A stretch of DNA of 64,000 nucleotides, from positions 186,001 through 250,000 of the forward strand of contig MVAQ01000001.1 of NCBI GenBank assembly GCA_014825775.1, written 5' to 3'. Below, in pieces: positions 48,471 to 62,200 of this stretch. A model generated the notes under the pieces. That model did no database searches, was not told the origin of the DNA, and saw nothing but the letters and a program-made list of their open reading frames with translations. The position numbers were made by a program, and so were the translations under genes. Position 1 is the stretch's first letter; the number at the start of each line of letters is the position of its first letter. This DNA is from Krasilnikovozyma curviuscula (taxonomy: Eukaryota; Basidiomycota; Tremellomycetes; Cystofilobasidiales; Mrakiaceae).

Positions 48471-49814
48471 CTAGCTACAGAACGAGTCGGCAGAGAGACT
48501 CGCGTTGATGCGCTTGGCCAGTTCGTAGTGGATGGGATAGTTCGGATGTCCTCCATTGAACCTGAAGCAGAAGCGAGAGCAAGGTCAGACGAGAAGCAAG
48601 ACAGGACAAAAATGAACATCAAACCAGGCGTAGTCGTAGAGCGGGTTCAAGCAGCCGTACGCTGTGTAGTTATAGTTGATGTCGAGGTTCCTGGAAGAAT
48701 ATGAGTAAGTACGTTTCATTCTGATCTTTAAGTAGAAATAGAGCACTTACGTGCTGAAGTTACACTTGACAGACGCAAGGAGGCTGTCAGCCGTGATCCG
48801 CAAAAGGTTGAAAAAAAAATCTACTGACGTAGCCGGTGATATCCTTAATCCCATAATCTGAAGGATGATCTAAGATTTGATCAAACACAGCATGTGTATC
48901 AAACAACTTAACCCAAGTGTCATTTTGATGTTTCAACTTGAATGCCTCGACGTTGTTCGAAAGCACATAATTCCAGATGTTGATATGGGTGATAGAATAG
49001 TTGGAGTAACTCAAGATCCTATTTGGGGATCGCTCCAGTGGTGGGAGATTGAGGAAGAGGAAGGAGCGGATCCCAGTGGAGTAGACTTGTTCTGCGAGAG
49101 AGATGACGGTACCGAGGATGTCTTCGAAGAGGGTAGGGATACTAGCGTTCTGTAATAAAAGCGTATCACCCTCATCATTTACTCCAATCCAAAATACTGC
49201 TCTGAAAATTTGAGACTGGATCAGACGCTAGGGTAAGGAAGGGTATGAGGAAGACTCGCAAGGTGTTGTTGGGTATCCAATCGATCTCTTTCGAAGCTCG
49301 CTCCGTCCAGTTGGCGACTTGTTCATCCATATTAACAGTCCAAGGATGGTGCCGTTTTGTCAAGTTGACACTGACATCTGCACCAGGGTATGCCATGTCG
49401 TACAGACTGTGAGGAAAGCAATCTTGAGGATATCCTTGCTCGCAACCGGTGAGCATCTGGACCCAGTTCGGTTGAGTATATCCATACCCTGTCTGTGGAG
49501 GAGTTACTGTAAGACGATTTAAGAAAAAATTACTTAGGCAAACTTACGTAGTTCAGAATGATGGGGAGCTCCCATGTTTTGATAGAGTTGTTTGAGTAGT
49601 CGGCTCCGGAGAAGTTCTGAAGTACGCATTGGTGAGTGGAGTATCTCAGAGAGATAGAAAGAATATATGAAGAAAACTTTACGGAGGAGGTATACGAGTC
49701 ACCAAAAGAGATCACATTTCGTGTTGATTGCCAACAGAACGGTGGAGGATTCTTTAACGTCCAGCCTAAAACGGTGGAAATCAACGTCAAGGCTGCTAGT
49801 AGCAGAAAGGACAT
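48471..49814 (-). CDS. Secreted GDSL/SGNH esterase (CE16-like)
   Basis: The ATG at 49814 starts a signal peptide (MSFLLLAALTLISTVLGW). The nucleophile block follows at once: VISFGDSYTSS (GDS with catalytic Ser). Next are KTWELPIILNY, WVQMLTGCEQGYPQD and YDMAYPGADVSVNLTKR (block with Gly), then WIGVNDEGDTLL (GxND oxyanion block, here G-V-N-D) and FLFLNLPPLERSP. The last exon ends YAWFNGGHPNYPIHYELAKR with the catalytic His; the usual Asp three residues before it is replaced by Asn/Gly in this read. There are many NxS/T glycosylation sites (NYT, NLT, NWT, NNT, NAS, NYS), fitting a secreted enzyme acting on acetylated plant polysaccharides or lipids. Length about 370 residues. Stop at 48471. Confidence 0.8.
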
Positions 49815-50272
49815 TTGGGAAGCTGCCTGGATATGGTGGTGTGGGGAGAAAAAGAAGCAGTGTGGCTGCCATTTTATGATGAGTAAAAGATGGTGCTAAA
49901 ACGGGCCGCTCTGTCATGATCGGCAGCTGTATCTCTCACTTCCTATTAGCGGTAACGGCAAATAGAGTTCTATCTGCTGACTTCAAGGCAGCCGTCGTTT
50001 CTGGATGTGTAAGCAATCTTCACGTTCTCAAATTGCCCGCGTCAGTTAGGAATTCAAAACACAGGAATTGGATGAAGCAGGCGAAGGAAATTCTAAGATA
50101 ATTAGCTGAACGCAAGGAGTCATACAATTTGACTTTCAGACTAGACTAGCATGATCAGAGCGTTGTAACCTGCAGTGTATTCCAAATATCGTGCTAGTGG
50201 TAGACTAAACGGTCTCCCTATTTTCACATCCTTACACCAACATTCATGAACAGCGTCCGTTCTACTCAGTTG
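49815..50272. other. Intergenic region upstream of the esterase
   Basis: 460 bases between the esterase start and the stop of the next minus-strand gene. It holds the esterase promoter. No ORF or RNA recognised. Confidence 0.45.
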
Positions 50273-51424
50273 AAACCCAACGCTCAGCAAGATCTCCTAT
50301 AGTGGGCTATGAGAGGAAGTATTCCAAAGCAAGTTCAGTACTAGCCATGCTTTACAGGAGGCGCAGTCGTGCATACCAGGTAGAACCGAGAAAGGCCTTG
50401 GTCAGCACCCGTGTACGCTTTAAATCTAAGAAAAGCAGAAGTCATGCGGGTCAGTTGTATTTGATTAAACAGGCAGTGCCTACAGCCCAGGCATTGCTGG
50501 CGCAGGTGGTGCGGAAGCGAACAAACTTACGCCATGAATCCGATGACACCAAGTTCTAGTATGAAGTAGATCCATCTCAGCCATCTTGGAAAGATAAAGC
50601 TGAAGAAGAGGTGAAGTAGCAGCATGGGAGTTGTCAAGAGAGCAGATTGATAGGCTGAAGGAAGCAGTGAAGGCGAGGGCAATATTCGTCAGCGTTGACG
50701 AAGGCCCAAAGGAAAGGGAGTATAAGATTATGAAGAGATCTTACCATGGAATCGAACATAGTCGTTGGTGGTTTCCAGAATAAGGAGGAGGAAAGCTGGG
50801 TGCAGTGCATGAATGGTAGGTAGCTCGGTTAGCTCTCAGATCGCTGGATAGAAACGAGCCCGCCTGGAGACCTGGGACAACGCACCAGTAACTGGTCCCA
50901 AGATGTAAGAAGCAGCAGCTTCAATGTCTACTCTGAATCCAAAGCGGGTTTCCCAAGAGTTGCCCGTTCCGGTGTCATCACCCATGAAGCCGCTTTCCAC
51001 AGCTCCTGCGTTCGAAGAGTACGAGGTAGCTGCAGCCGATGACTCTAGAAAATACAGGGGTCAGCAATTAGAACGAAAAACATCAGCATAGAGCCTGGTA
51101 CGAACGACAGAGCAAGCAGCTAGCCCTATCGAGATGGATATCGCTTGGTCTTATTACGTACCTCCTACCCCTCCGCCCTGATATGACCCACTGAGGAAAC
51201 TGGCATCCCTACCGAACCAAGGCTTCTTTGCCTTTTTGCTACTGGATGGGACGTCGCTATCGTCAGCTGGGACGCCTGGTGGGGGCTGGTCTGTTCCAAG
51301 AAGTGCATCGGGAGGATAGGCGGGAAGAGGAATGGGGGGACCAGAATCAGCACCAGTCGGCTGAATTTCATAAGGGATGAACAGCAGAATGTGAAACCGA
51401 GTGCTTACAAGGTGCAAAAGACAT
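50273..51424 (-). CDS. DUF4870 / UPF0132-like small membrane protein
   Basis: Several short exons give about 230 residues. The N-terminus is Pro/Gly-rich (PTGADSGPPIPLPAYPPD, then SKKAKKPWFGRDASFLSGSY). After SSNAGAVESGFMGDDTG the core starts with ETRFGFRVDIEAAASYILGP then VTGAFLLLILETTNDYVRFH, AYQSALLTTPMLLLHLFFSF and WLRWIYFILELGVIGFMA, followed by AYTGADQGLSRFYLGDLAERW and a stop at 50273. The pattern RxD-x-x-A-x-x-Y-x-L-GP-(x)n-LxxE-x-x-x-D-x-VRFHA-x-QS is that of DUF4870/UPF0132 membrane proteins, with 3 or 4 membrane helices; function unknown. The ATG at 51424 (MSFAP) is likely, but its exon does not splice in phase to PTGADS with the donor I see, so the 5' end is uncertain. Divergent from CRIPT. 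Confidence 0.6.
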
Positions 51425-51568
51425 GTGATACTGAAAAGCCTTGAGGAAAATGAGGGTGCAGGTTAGGTGGACACCTCGAAGCCTCTCGCCTCACTGGAAA
51501 GACGCCCTTGACGGCAACCTGATCCTCAATCCAATTTATCTTTAAGACCCCCTCGCTTATCTGACACC
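51425..51568. promoter_or_regulatory. Shared divergent promoter DUF4870-like/CRIPT
   Basis: Only 144 bp separate the two start codons; it must carry both core promoters. No distinct motif seen. Confidence 0.4.
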
Positions 51569-52097
51569 ATGGTCTGTAAAAAGGTAAAGCATAAGGAAAT
51601 GAATTATCTCTTAGTTTCTATGCTGACTGGACTTGCTCCTTTTCTGATCAACCAGTGCGAATCCAAGACGTCCAAACTTGCTACGAGCGACCCGTAAGTT
51701 CATATCTGCTTCTCTGTACCTGACTCTATCTGTTTTGACACACTCGAGTTCTCCAGTTTCACAGCATCCTCATCGTCTACTCGAAAAATAGGAGAGAACA
51801 AGTTGCTCAGTTCGAAGAAGGCGGGTGGGAGGTTCACGCCCTACGGTTCGAAGTGCAAAGACTGCAGGAGCACAACGACCCAGAACGGTGCTATCTACTG
51901 CCAGAACTGCGCTTACAAGAAGGGCCTCTGCAGTAAGTCACATCAGTTTCAGACTGTCTAATGGTTTCGACGACCCAGCTGCGCTGGCTGATCCGTTGTC
52001 TTTCGCTTCTTTTATCCCTTTTTTCCGACTCTTAGGTATCTGTGGTACGATGGTGCTCGACGTAAAGAAACTAGGGCTCAAGCAGTCTTCCAAGTGA
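51569..52097 (+). CDS. CRIPT homologue (cysteine-rich spliceosome-associated protein)
   Basis: Four exons give about 98 residues. MVCKK-CESKTSKLATSDP at 51569 opens with the CxxC of the family. Then GENKLLSSKKAGGRFTPYGS, CKDCRSTTTQNGAIYCQNCAY and KKGLCSICGTMVLDVKKLGL. The pattern KxxxxNKLLSxK-x-R-x-x-PY and repeated CxxC pairs (three zinc sites) matches CRIPT end to end. In animals CRIPT binds PDZ domains; work on fungi and humans links it to the spliceosome (Rbm48-Armc7-type minor components), so a nuclear role is likely here. The length equals that of human CRIPT. Ends TGA at 52097. Confidence 0.9.
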
Positions 52098-52349
52098 AGT
52101 GAGAAGGGGTGGCGACTTTTCTGTAACTTGTATCTCACCACTTTGTTGTACCAAGCGTAGCGATGTAAATACCTGTCCATCAACATTTTCTCTGTGTTGC
52201 CCAGTAGCAAAGAAATATTATGTGTAATGCGACGGATAACATGACGCGCTTGCTTAGAAAGTTCAGCTAATGAGGTCGACTACCCTTCTGACCGTCGACT
52301 CCAACCCAACAGATTTTATTGTAAGATTAGTGCAGGTGAAGTATACAAC

Positions 52350-53511
52350 ATGCTGGCTGGATTTGGTCGCTTCTACCAGCGACAGTTCAAGCTGAGGCCG
52401 TCTCTGACGCTCTCAGTGACGAATGGAATTCTCAGTGGAATCGCGGACGGCGTGGTGAGTGTGTCTTCCCCCTACTCTTGGGTTTCAAACTGACTGTCAT
52501 GGTACTAACCAACAATTGTATCTCCAGGCTCAGGGGACGACGATGGCAGTAAGTGATCCAGCTCCGGGCTGCTAGCTGATTAAGAGGGGAGCTGAAAAGC
52601 CATCTTGCTTCATGCTCCACACAATTCCTCTTCCTTCTCTGTCTTGCAGATGGCAGATACACCTACAACATCCTTGACTAGGACACTCGAATACGACCCT
52701 TATCGAACTCTTCGCTTTGTCATTTTTGGCTTTGGGATGGGTCCCATCCTCTGTCGATGGAATAACCTGCTCGAGAAGAACTTCCCGCTGAGATCGTTAC
52801 CCAAGTTGGGCTACCCGAGCACCGGTGATCAGAAGGGCCAGGTGTCGATGATAGCGTTGGGGAAGAGGGTGCTCGCTGATCAGGCGGTCATGGCACCGAT
52901 CGGTTTGTGTCTGTTTATCTCTTCGTAAGTTCCCTCTCTACTCCCTCTTCAACATCATGTTAAAAAACTTTGTGGTTTGGATTCTACTTTATATACTAAC
53001 TGTGCGACTTCTGGTTGACTACAGCATGGGATTCATGGAAGGCCGAGGCATCGGAGGAGTATCAGAGAAATTTAGTGACATGTTCGTTCCTGCAATACTC
53101 GGTGCGTTACGATCGTTTGAGTGTTGATGGGTTCAAAGTGTACTATTGAACACGACTAACTCCCAACTTGCGCTCTTGTGATATCATAGCGAACTGGAGT
53201 ATCTGGCCGTTGATTCAACTCGTCAATTTCCGCTTCATGCCTCTACCATACAGAGTTCCTTTCCAGAGTACCTGCGGCATTGCTTGGAACCTGTACTTGA
53301 GGTCCGTCCCTCTTTTTTCTGCTTCTTGTGCTGTGCTGACAAGATCTCTCTCTCTCGACCCTAGTTTACTGAACGCTAAGTCCGTTCTGGTTCACAGTTA
53401 TTGTTTCCTTCTGGTATTGACCATCAGATTATCTAACTTGTCTATAGGGATGACAAGAGATACGAACAAGATCCATTCCCCCCAAAGGAGATGCACAAGT
53501 TGGTGCAGTGA
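52350..53511 (+). CDS. Mpv17/PMP22-family inner-membrane protein
   Basis: About seven exons, near 230 residues. MLAGFGRFYQRQFKLRPSLT starts it (ATG at 52350), as in Sym1/Mpv17 (W/F-x-x-Y-x-x-x-L-x-x-x-P-x-x-T). Then VTNGILSGIADGVAQ (TM1, G-D-x-x-AQ), LRFVIFGFGMGPILCRWNNL (TM2), MADQ-like LADQAVMAPIGLCLF (TM3) and NWSIWPLIQLVNFRFMPLPY then RVPFQSTCGIAWNLYLSLLN, the family signature. C-terminus DDKRYEQDPFPPKEMHKLV is short and charged. These proteins sit in the mitochondrial or peroxisomal membrane and may form channels; which organelle is not shown. Two of the introns begin GTCCGT (53302 and 53380). Confidence 0.82.
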
Positions 53512-53718
53512 TGGACGTGAAACGCCAGGTGACGTTGAAATACTCATTATACCTCACAATCATACACTAGTAACGACCAACGTGCAAGATTGTGGCGAGA
53601 GCATGTCGAACAGGCTTGCATGCATGCACATCCCGCATTTCAAAGGCTCATATTATGTCTAGGAAGGGAAAAAGAGAAAGAGAAACCGTACAAAGCTAAA
53701 AACTCATGAAAAAGATGC

Positions 53719-56598
53719 CTATTCCGTCAAAGTACGGAACTTCTCGCCAATATCGTTGTATAGCTTGTCAAGTTTGGCGACGATGCTATCTTTTCCTTGA
53801 GATGGGGACTGGTTAGAACGAACACAGAAAGATCCGTCAGAAACCTTATTCACTGGGCACAAAGAAGATACCAAAGACTCACCTCGAACTTCATCTGCGA
53901 CAGAGCGTAGACCAAGTCACCAGTCTCGTCTCTGATTTTATTGAAAGTCAAGTCACTGCTCTCGACGGCCTTCTGGGCGGCGTTGTAGTAAGCAACGAAG
54001 TTCTTAATCATACCAGACGTCTTGTAGAATGGACAGCTAGGTTCAAGGTAAAGATGTCAGACGGAAAATCCGACGGTAATTAGCAGCTATGAACGTACAA
54101 TCGATCGTATTCGGAGATACCGTTCTGTTGGAGGAAGTCATCTTTCAACAGACGAGCAACTACAAAACACCTCGCGTCAGTCTCAAAACAATTAAGGACA
54201 TAGATAAATGTTGCCAACCTTCTAGAGTGATCTTGTCACTCTCTCCCAACGCACTCTTACCGACCAACTGCACGATCTCAGCCAAATCGTCTTCTTTCTG
54301 CAAAATCTCCTTGACGGTAGTACGCCATTCAATGAAGCCAGGCTCGGTGGCTTCGTAGTGTGGTTCGAGGACTTTGACGTATTTGGAGTACGAGACGTTC
54401 CAGTTGACAGAAGGGAAGTGTTTACGCTGAGCAAGCTTCTTGTCGAGACCCCAGAAGACCTGGACAATACCAAGAGTTGCGGAAGTAACTGGATCTGAGA
54501 AATCACCACCTGGTGGAGAGACACTGAAGGACGTATGGAAGTGAAGGAATTGTCAGTGATCTGCTCGGGTTAGAAATTGAATCAGATGCTTACGCTCCGA
54601 CGATAGAGACGGAACCACCACGAGCAGGGCTACCCAAACACTCAACTTTACCTGCTCTTTCATAGAAAGAGGCCAATTTGGCACCGAGATAAGCCGGGTA
54701 ACCAGAATCGGCAGGCATCTCGGCGAGACGACCAGAAATTTCTCTTAACGCTTCGGCCCATCGGGAGGTGGAGTCAGCCATCATGGCAACGTTCTTTCCT
54801 TGATCACGGAAGTACTCGGACAAGGTGATACCGGTGTAGATGGAAGCTTCACGAGCAGCCACAGGCATGTTGGAGGTGTTGGCGACGAGAGTGGTACGTT
54901 TCATGATTGGTTCTTCTTTGCCTTTGGCAGTGGTCATGGTAAGTTCTGGGAACTGTAGGCCACAAGACAAACAAAGAATAAACCCAAGGAGTTTTCACGA
55001 ACAGCCAAAAAAAGTTGCTCACCTCCATCAAGACTTCAGCCATCTCGTTACCACGTTCACCACAACCGACGTAGATAATGATATCAGAGTTGGAGAACTT
55101 AGAAAGAGCTTGAGAAATAACAGCTGTGATTTTACGAACATAGCCATGTCGTTAGGAAAGTTCTACGAGGGCAGCACTTCAAAGAATCTCTTACTTTTGC
55201 CACAACCGAAAGCACCTGGAATGGCTGTGGTTCCTCCTTGGACACATCTATAACAGCAAAGGAGAAGAAGTCAGGGCTGCACGATGCTCCACATCAACCA
55301 GGGACTTCGACTCACGGGAAAAGAGAGTCCAAAACACGTTGGCCAGTGAGCAATGGGTAGTCGGCAGTGAGCTTGTCCTTTGAAGGTCTAGGAGCTCTGA
55401 CGGGCCAGATCTGCGCTAAAGTATGTTGGGTCGTCTTTCCTTGGAACTCAGTCTCAAGGACGACATCCTCAACGGTGTAAGAGCCCTTTTCCGCAATTCT
55501 CGTAATGGTACCCATCGATCTTGGGCCGAGCATGATAGCATGGTCGTCGAGGAGAGAGTTTTCGTACACTGAACCGAAAATAGAACCACCGGTGATGTGA
55601 TCACCGACCTATTCAAATGAAAGAGGAAACAAAATTAGCCGTGACCTTTGTTACTAGTCGTTGGGTAAGGAAGAGAGAGTCGGTCGGTTGACGTACCTTG
55701 AGGGCAGCTGGGTTGAAGTCCCACTTGATAGAACGACTGAGAGCATCAGTGTAGATACCTCTTGGGATGTAGATAGACTGGGAAACTTCTTGAATCGCCT
55801 TGAGGGGACGTTGGATACCACTAAGGAAGCGGCGGAGCAGGAGCGCCAGAGAAGCTCGTTTAGTCGGACGATATCTTCAACTCGAGCTCACCTTTCAAGA
55901 ATATTCTACTCACTCATAAATGTTCTCCATTAAACCAGGACCAAGCTCGACTGAGAGAGGTTTACCAGTCCTAAGAACTGGATCACCGACAGTCACACCT
56001 GAAGTTTCCTCGTACACCTGGATGGTAGCCTTGTCGTTATCGATTCTAATGACCTCACCGACGAGCTCATCGTGACCAACTCGAACCTTATTCAAATAAA
56101 ATAAGGAAGCAGGTCAATGCTGTTTCAAAACGACATTGAAAAGGATCCTTGACGCACCAGCTCGTACATAGCCGCTCCTATCATGTTCTCTGCAATCACG
56201 ACGGGACCTGAGACACCCATGACTGAACCATACATAGATTCACGGTGCTCATCTCTGATCTAACGAGGCGAAAGAAGCACAAGGAAAGCAGGAAAAGTCA
56301 ATACAGACGGTCAGAAAAAGGGGAGATGAGAAATGCCTGGGTGGCCAAGCGAAAAGGGATTCCCAAGAGAAGGCCGGCTCTAAGAATATCAGAGCAGCGC
56401 TCACCTTTGGAAGATCCTTCTTAGCATTTTGGAAAGCTCCAGCCTACATGTCGTAGAGGCGGAACGCAAGACGACGCATTGAGAATTGGGAAGCAAGCGA
56501 ACCAAATGAGGAGAGGAGCAGGAACAAAGGTACGAATGCAGTTAGCTCAAAATTGACAAACCAAAGATAGATTAGAGAACTAAGTATGTCCTTACCAT
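53719..56598 (-). CDS. VMA1: V-type H+-ATPase catalytic subunit A
   Basis: The catalytic subunit of the vacuolar proton pump. The start exon is only ATG (56598), spliced to GCTGGAGCTTTCCAAAATGC, giving [14 protein letters not shown]. Then [36 protein letters not shown] and [14 protein letters not shown]. The P-loop is [10 protein letters not shown] (about 55200), interrupted by an intron between GCGK and T. The next blocks are [54 protein letters not shown] and [33 protein letters not shown]. The C-terminal domain ends EKFRTLTE at 53719. About 615 residues, the normal intein-free size; the P-loop reads through without any intein coding. Divergent from RPT1. Confidence 0.95.
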
Positions 56599-56789
56599 GG
56601 TACCAGATCTGAATTCGAAAGAACAGAGAAAGAGATGGTTGTGGGCAGCTCAGGACTCAGGGTCGTTCGCAAGATGGGAGACGACTTTTGTTTTCGTTTC
56701 CGTCTCTGGCGTGGAACAGCGACTTGGAATTCCAGCTTCAAACCAGATCAGCCCTTTATCACAACCGCAAATACAATCATTGTACAGCA
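56599..56789. promoter_or_regulatory. Compact divergent promoter VMA1/RPT1
   Basis: 191 bp separate the divergent start codons of the V-ATPase catalytic subunit and the proteasome ATPase. No TATA box recognised. A shared core promoter is likely. Confidence 0.5.
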
Positions 56790-59043
<2,254 letters not shown>

Positions 59044-59262
59044 AAGAGATGTTCGTCATTGTATAGTTACTTTCCTGATCTACATCCCATTTCTGCACAT
59101 TGGTCACAGAATCTGCGCATTGGTCGCAGAAAGCAGGAATTTAAATGGGGTAATGCCTTTCTGTTGCACAAAGCAGCTCTTGTTTCAATTTCACATGTGC
59201 GTATGCAAATAGTGTATTACAGCTACAAATACAACATACATGAGAGGTCGATCTAAGTCTGA
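59044..59262. other. Convergent intergenic region RPT1/SCP1
   Basis: About 220 bases between two converging stop codons. Contains a short tandem-like pair (GCACATTGGTCACAGAA / GCGCATTGGTCGCAGAA) at 59096-59130. No gene. Confidence 0.45.
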
Positions 59263-62200
59263 CTAGATGTGAGTTTCGAAGCTGATCCGTATCGGTGGAG
59301 GTGGCTTTGTCGGTGAGGATACAGTTGTGTTGTTTGGTGTTGTTGTTGGAAAAGTTTTGAAATCGAATACCGATATAGAGTTGCCTGCAACTGATACCAG
59401 AGATGTCAACGTAATAGGCGATATTGGCCCCATGCGCGTGTGCATAAGAGCAGAGTGGTGTTGTGATACGGGAACTTGCGTCTTTGCTACACCATTAGTG
59501 AAAGAATTCAGCTTGAGTTGGCGTCGGCGTCGAAGAGAGGAACCGTTATCAGCTGGTTCTTCAGGCAAAGAGGGCTGCGAATGCTGAGCCGGAGAGGTAC
59601 CCTCCACGTCATGAATCATGACAGCCAGGTCCGTACCAGTAGTTGGTCTAAGGAGGTCGATGGTCCACATCTGCCACTTTGGATGGGTCAATGGCCAGCC
59701 ACCAGGAAGTGCGTCCAGACATCGAACGTTCCTTCCCAATCCTACTGCTCTCATTCCTTTGAGCAAGGTCCACCCCCCTTTCTCAACTGAAATGGTGCCC
59801 AAAGGATGAACCTTCCACTCCAACTTGGTTGACCTCTTCTCCGGGCTCTCAGGCGTCAATGCCTCCATGTGGCCATTACTGTCCAACTCGAGCTCAGGAA
59901 CTCGACCTCGTTCAATGTTGCTTAGGCGACGGGAGTGGACACCATGAGAGCTTACAGCATATTCAGCGGTGAGAGCAGACAAGTTGGATGAGGAGTTTGG
60001 AAGACGTTGGGTAAGGTTGGGATGGGAAGGTATCTTGATGATGAGACTGGGACTCCGCGCAATGCCCAAAGACGACGACAAATCAAAGCTCGGTCTGTCA
60101 ACGAAAGAGTTGTTTCGTCTTCCAGAGGTGCAAGTGCAGGTCGCGACTGAGGAGCGTGGGTGGAGACGATAGATGAACACCTCTTTACAAGTTGAGGCCA
60201 AGATAACAAAACTGTTCAGACTCTTCTCACCACATAGAGAGCATTGCTGGTATGGCGGTGATTCGATTTGCAACTGACAAATTGGTGAATGAAGTTCTGC
60301 TATATCGAGGACTGGCTTGCCTGTGTCCAAATCGTGGAGCGTTATCTTACCACATCTGAAGCCTACAGCAACAAACTTGAAGAACTGGTTTCCAATTCTG
60401 ATTGATGCGGTTGACACGCACGACACCTTTGAATCAACCAAGAGATCGATGGAGCATGATTGTCGCCACTGAGACCAGTCTTTGGACCAGACATCGAGAA
60501 TGCCACAGTTGTTGACGGTCGCGACTTCAGGAGTTCTGAGAGTCTTGAAATGATCCCAAAGAGGAATTGCCTTCGTCACGCGAACAGCAGTTGAGTTAGG
60601 CTGACAAGTGTTGACCACAACTTGGTTTCCGGAGATGGTGTACTCGACAAACGATCCATCGGTGAGCACAACGTGAAGGACAGTGGTGCCGGCGGGCGAA
60701 GAGAATGTGGATGATGATGAAGGAGAAGACGGCGCTGAGTCGGGTGCCGTAATGAACGACAGAGACAATGGTCGAGGGCTTTTGGGGTGAAGGTGGTGGG
60801 TGGGAATGGTAAGAGGAAGGGCTGGAACATCGACGTCTGTGGGCAAGTACCATATCGCAGGGGGAATGTTACCAGATGATGTGCTCAACGCACAATATCT
60901 TCCAGTCGCGTCCATTGCTGCTCGTGTGAAACAAGGACCATGGAAAGTCGAGGTCAAGTCGATCCTCTCCTTCATTACTCCGTGATCCCAAATTACAGCG
61001 ACGCCATCGACGCCCACGGAAACCATTCGATTATTGATCAAGCTGGATGCAAGAAGGATGATGTCGGCTTCGTGATGCCCTGCCAAGACTTTGATGATGG
61101 GTTTACTGGAAACGAAGTCTTCATCTTCCTCGTCTTCATCATCTGATTCTCCGACTTGAAGACGGTGCCTTTGGGCATCGAGGAGATCCGAATCCTTCAA
61201 GAGATGTTTTAGAAGAAAATAAAGCGACATTGTTGTCGCTGAGATAGGTAGAACAACAACTTTCAGGAACCACATCCAGGCTGATCCTGACGGCATCACC
61301 CATTTGATGGATGATCGGGCTTTGTGAGCTTTAGATAGTGTGGCAATGAGTTGAGAAGGTAGGGTTGTCGAGTTTTGAGAGGGGAAGATGACCATAGTTG
61401 GAGGAGGGACAGTGAAAGCGAGCGCACGAGTGTTGCGTAGGTTTATGGCGGTCCAGAAATCAGAGCCGTTTTGTGGTGTCGCGTACGAGTAACTGATAGT
61501 GTCTTCCAACGCCGTTTGCTTGAGACCAATATTTGGAGACCATGTTCCATTGGCAACTTCGGTCACTACAGGCTGCAGGACTGGTCCACCAGCATAGTAC
61601 CACAGTCCTCCAACGATGATACCGATGATTATGAGACTTCCGTGACGAGTGGTCCTCGCGCGGAGAATGGACTGGAATCCAGAAACGAATGCTTCAGATG
61701 ATGATTTGGAGTTGTGTTTGCGGGCTCTTCGTTGCTGCCGCTTCTGTTCTTTTGTCAACGCTGGAGGTGGGGACTGGGGTGCTGCTAACAGGGGCGTTTG
61801 AGCAAGACCTGCACCTTGATGGAGAAGATCAGCCAGCTGAGAAGAAACCGTTTAGTTACTGGAGTTGATGACAAAAAGGATGATAGAACTCACCTCCAGT
61901 CGTTGAATATCGATGCTGAGAACCGACACGAAAAATGTGAAGATCAAGAACCAGTCCGCCAGAAGAACGATACAAGCAAACAAGCAGAAACTCTGTACAG
62001 CTTTCACTCTGACAACAGTACCGATGATGGCAAGCAAGATGAAGTCGGACACTGCGGTGTATGTGATTTGAGTTCCGGCGGTCGAGAGGCCTTGGGAAAT
62101 TCGATCCGGCACTGGTAAAGATACAGGTGTAGATGTGACTGCTTTGGTCTTCACAATTCGTTTCAAAAAGATTTTAGTCAACATATTCTTGGAGTCACAG

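Noticed and set aside
55190..55260. A VMA intein in the V-ATPase A subunit
   Set aside because: The P-loop GAFGCGK reads straight through; only a short spliceosomal intron follows. The total length is that of an intein-free subunit.
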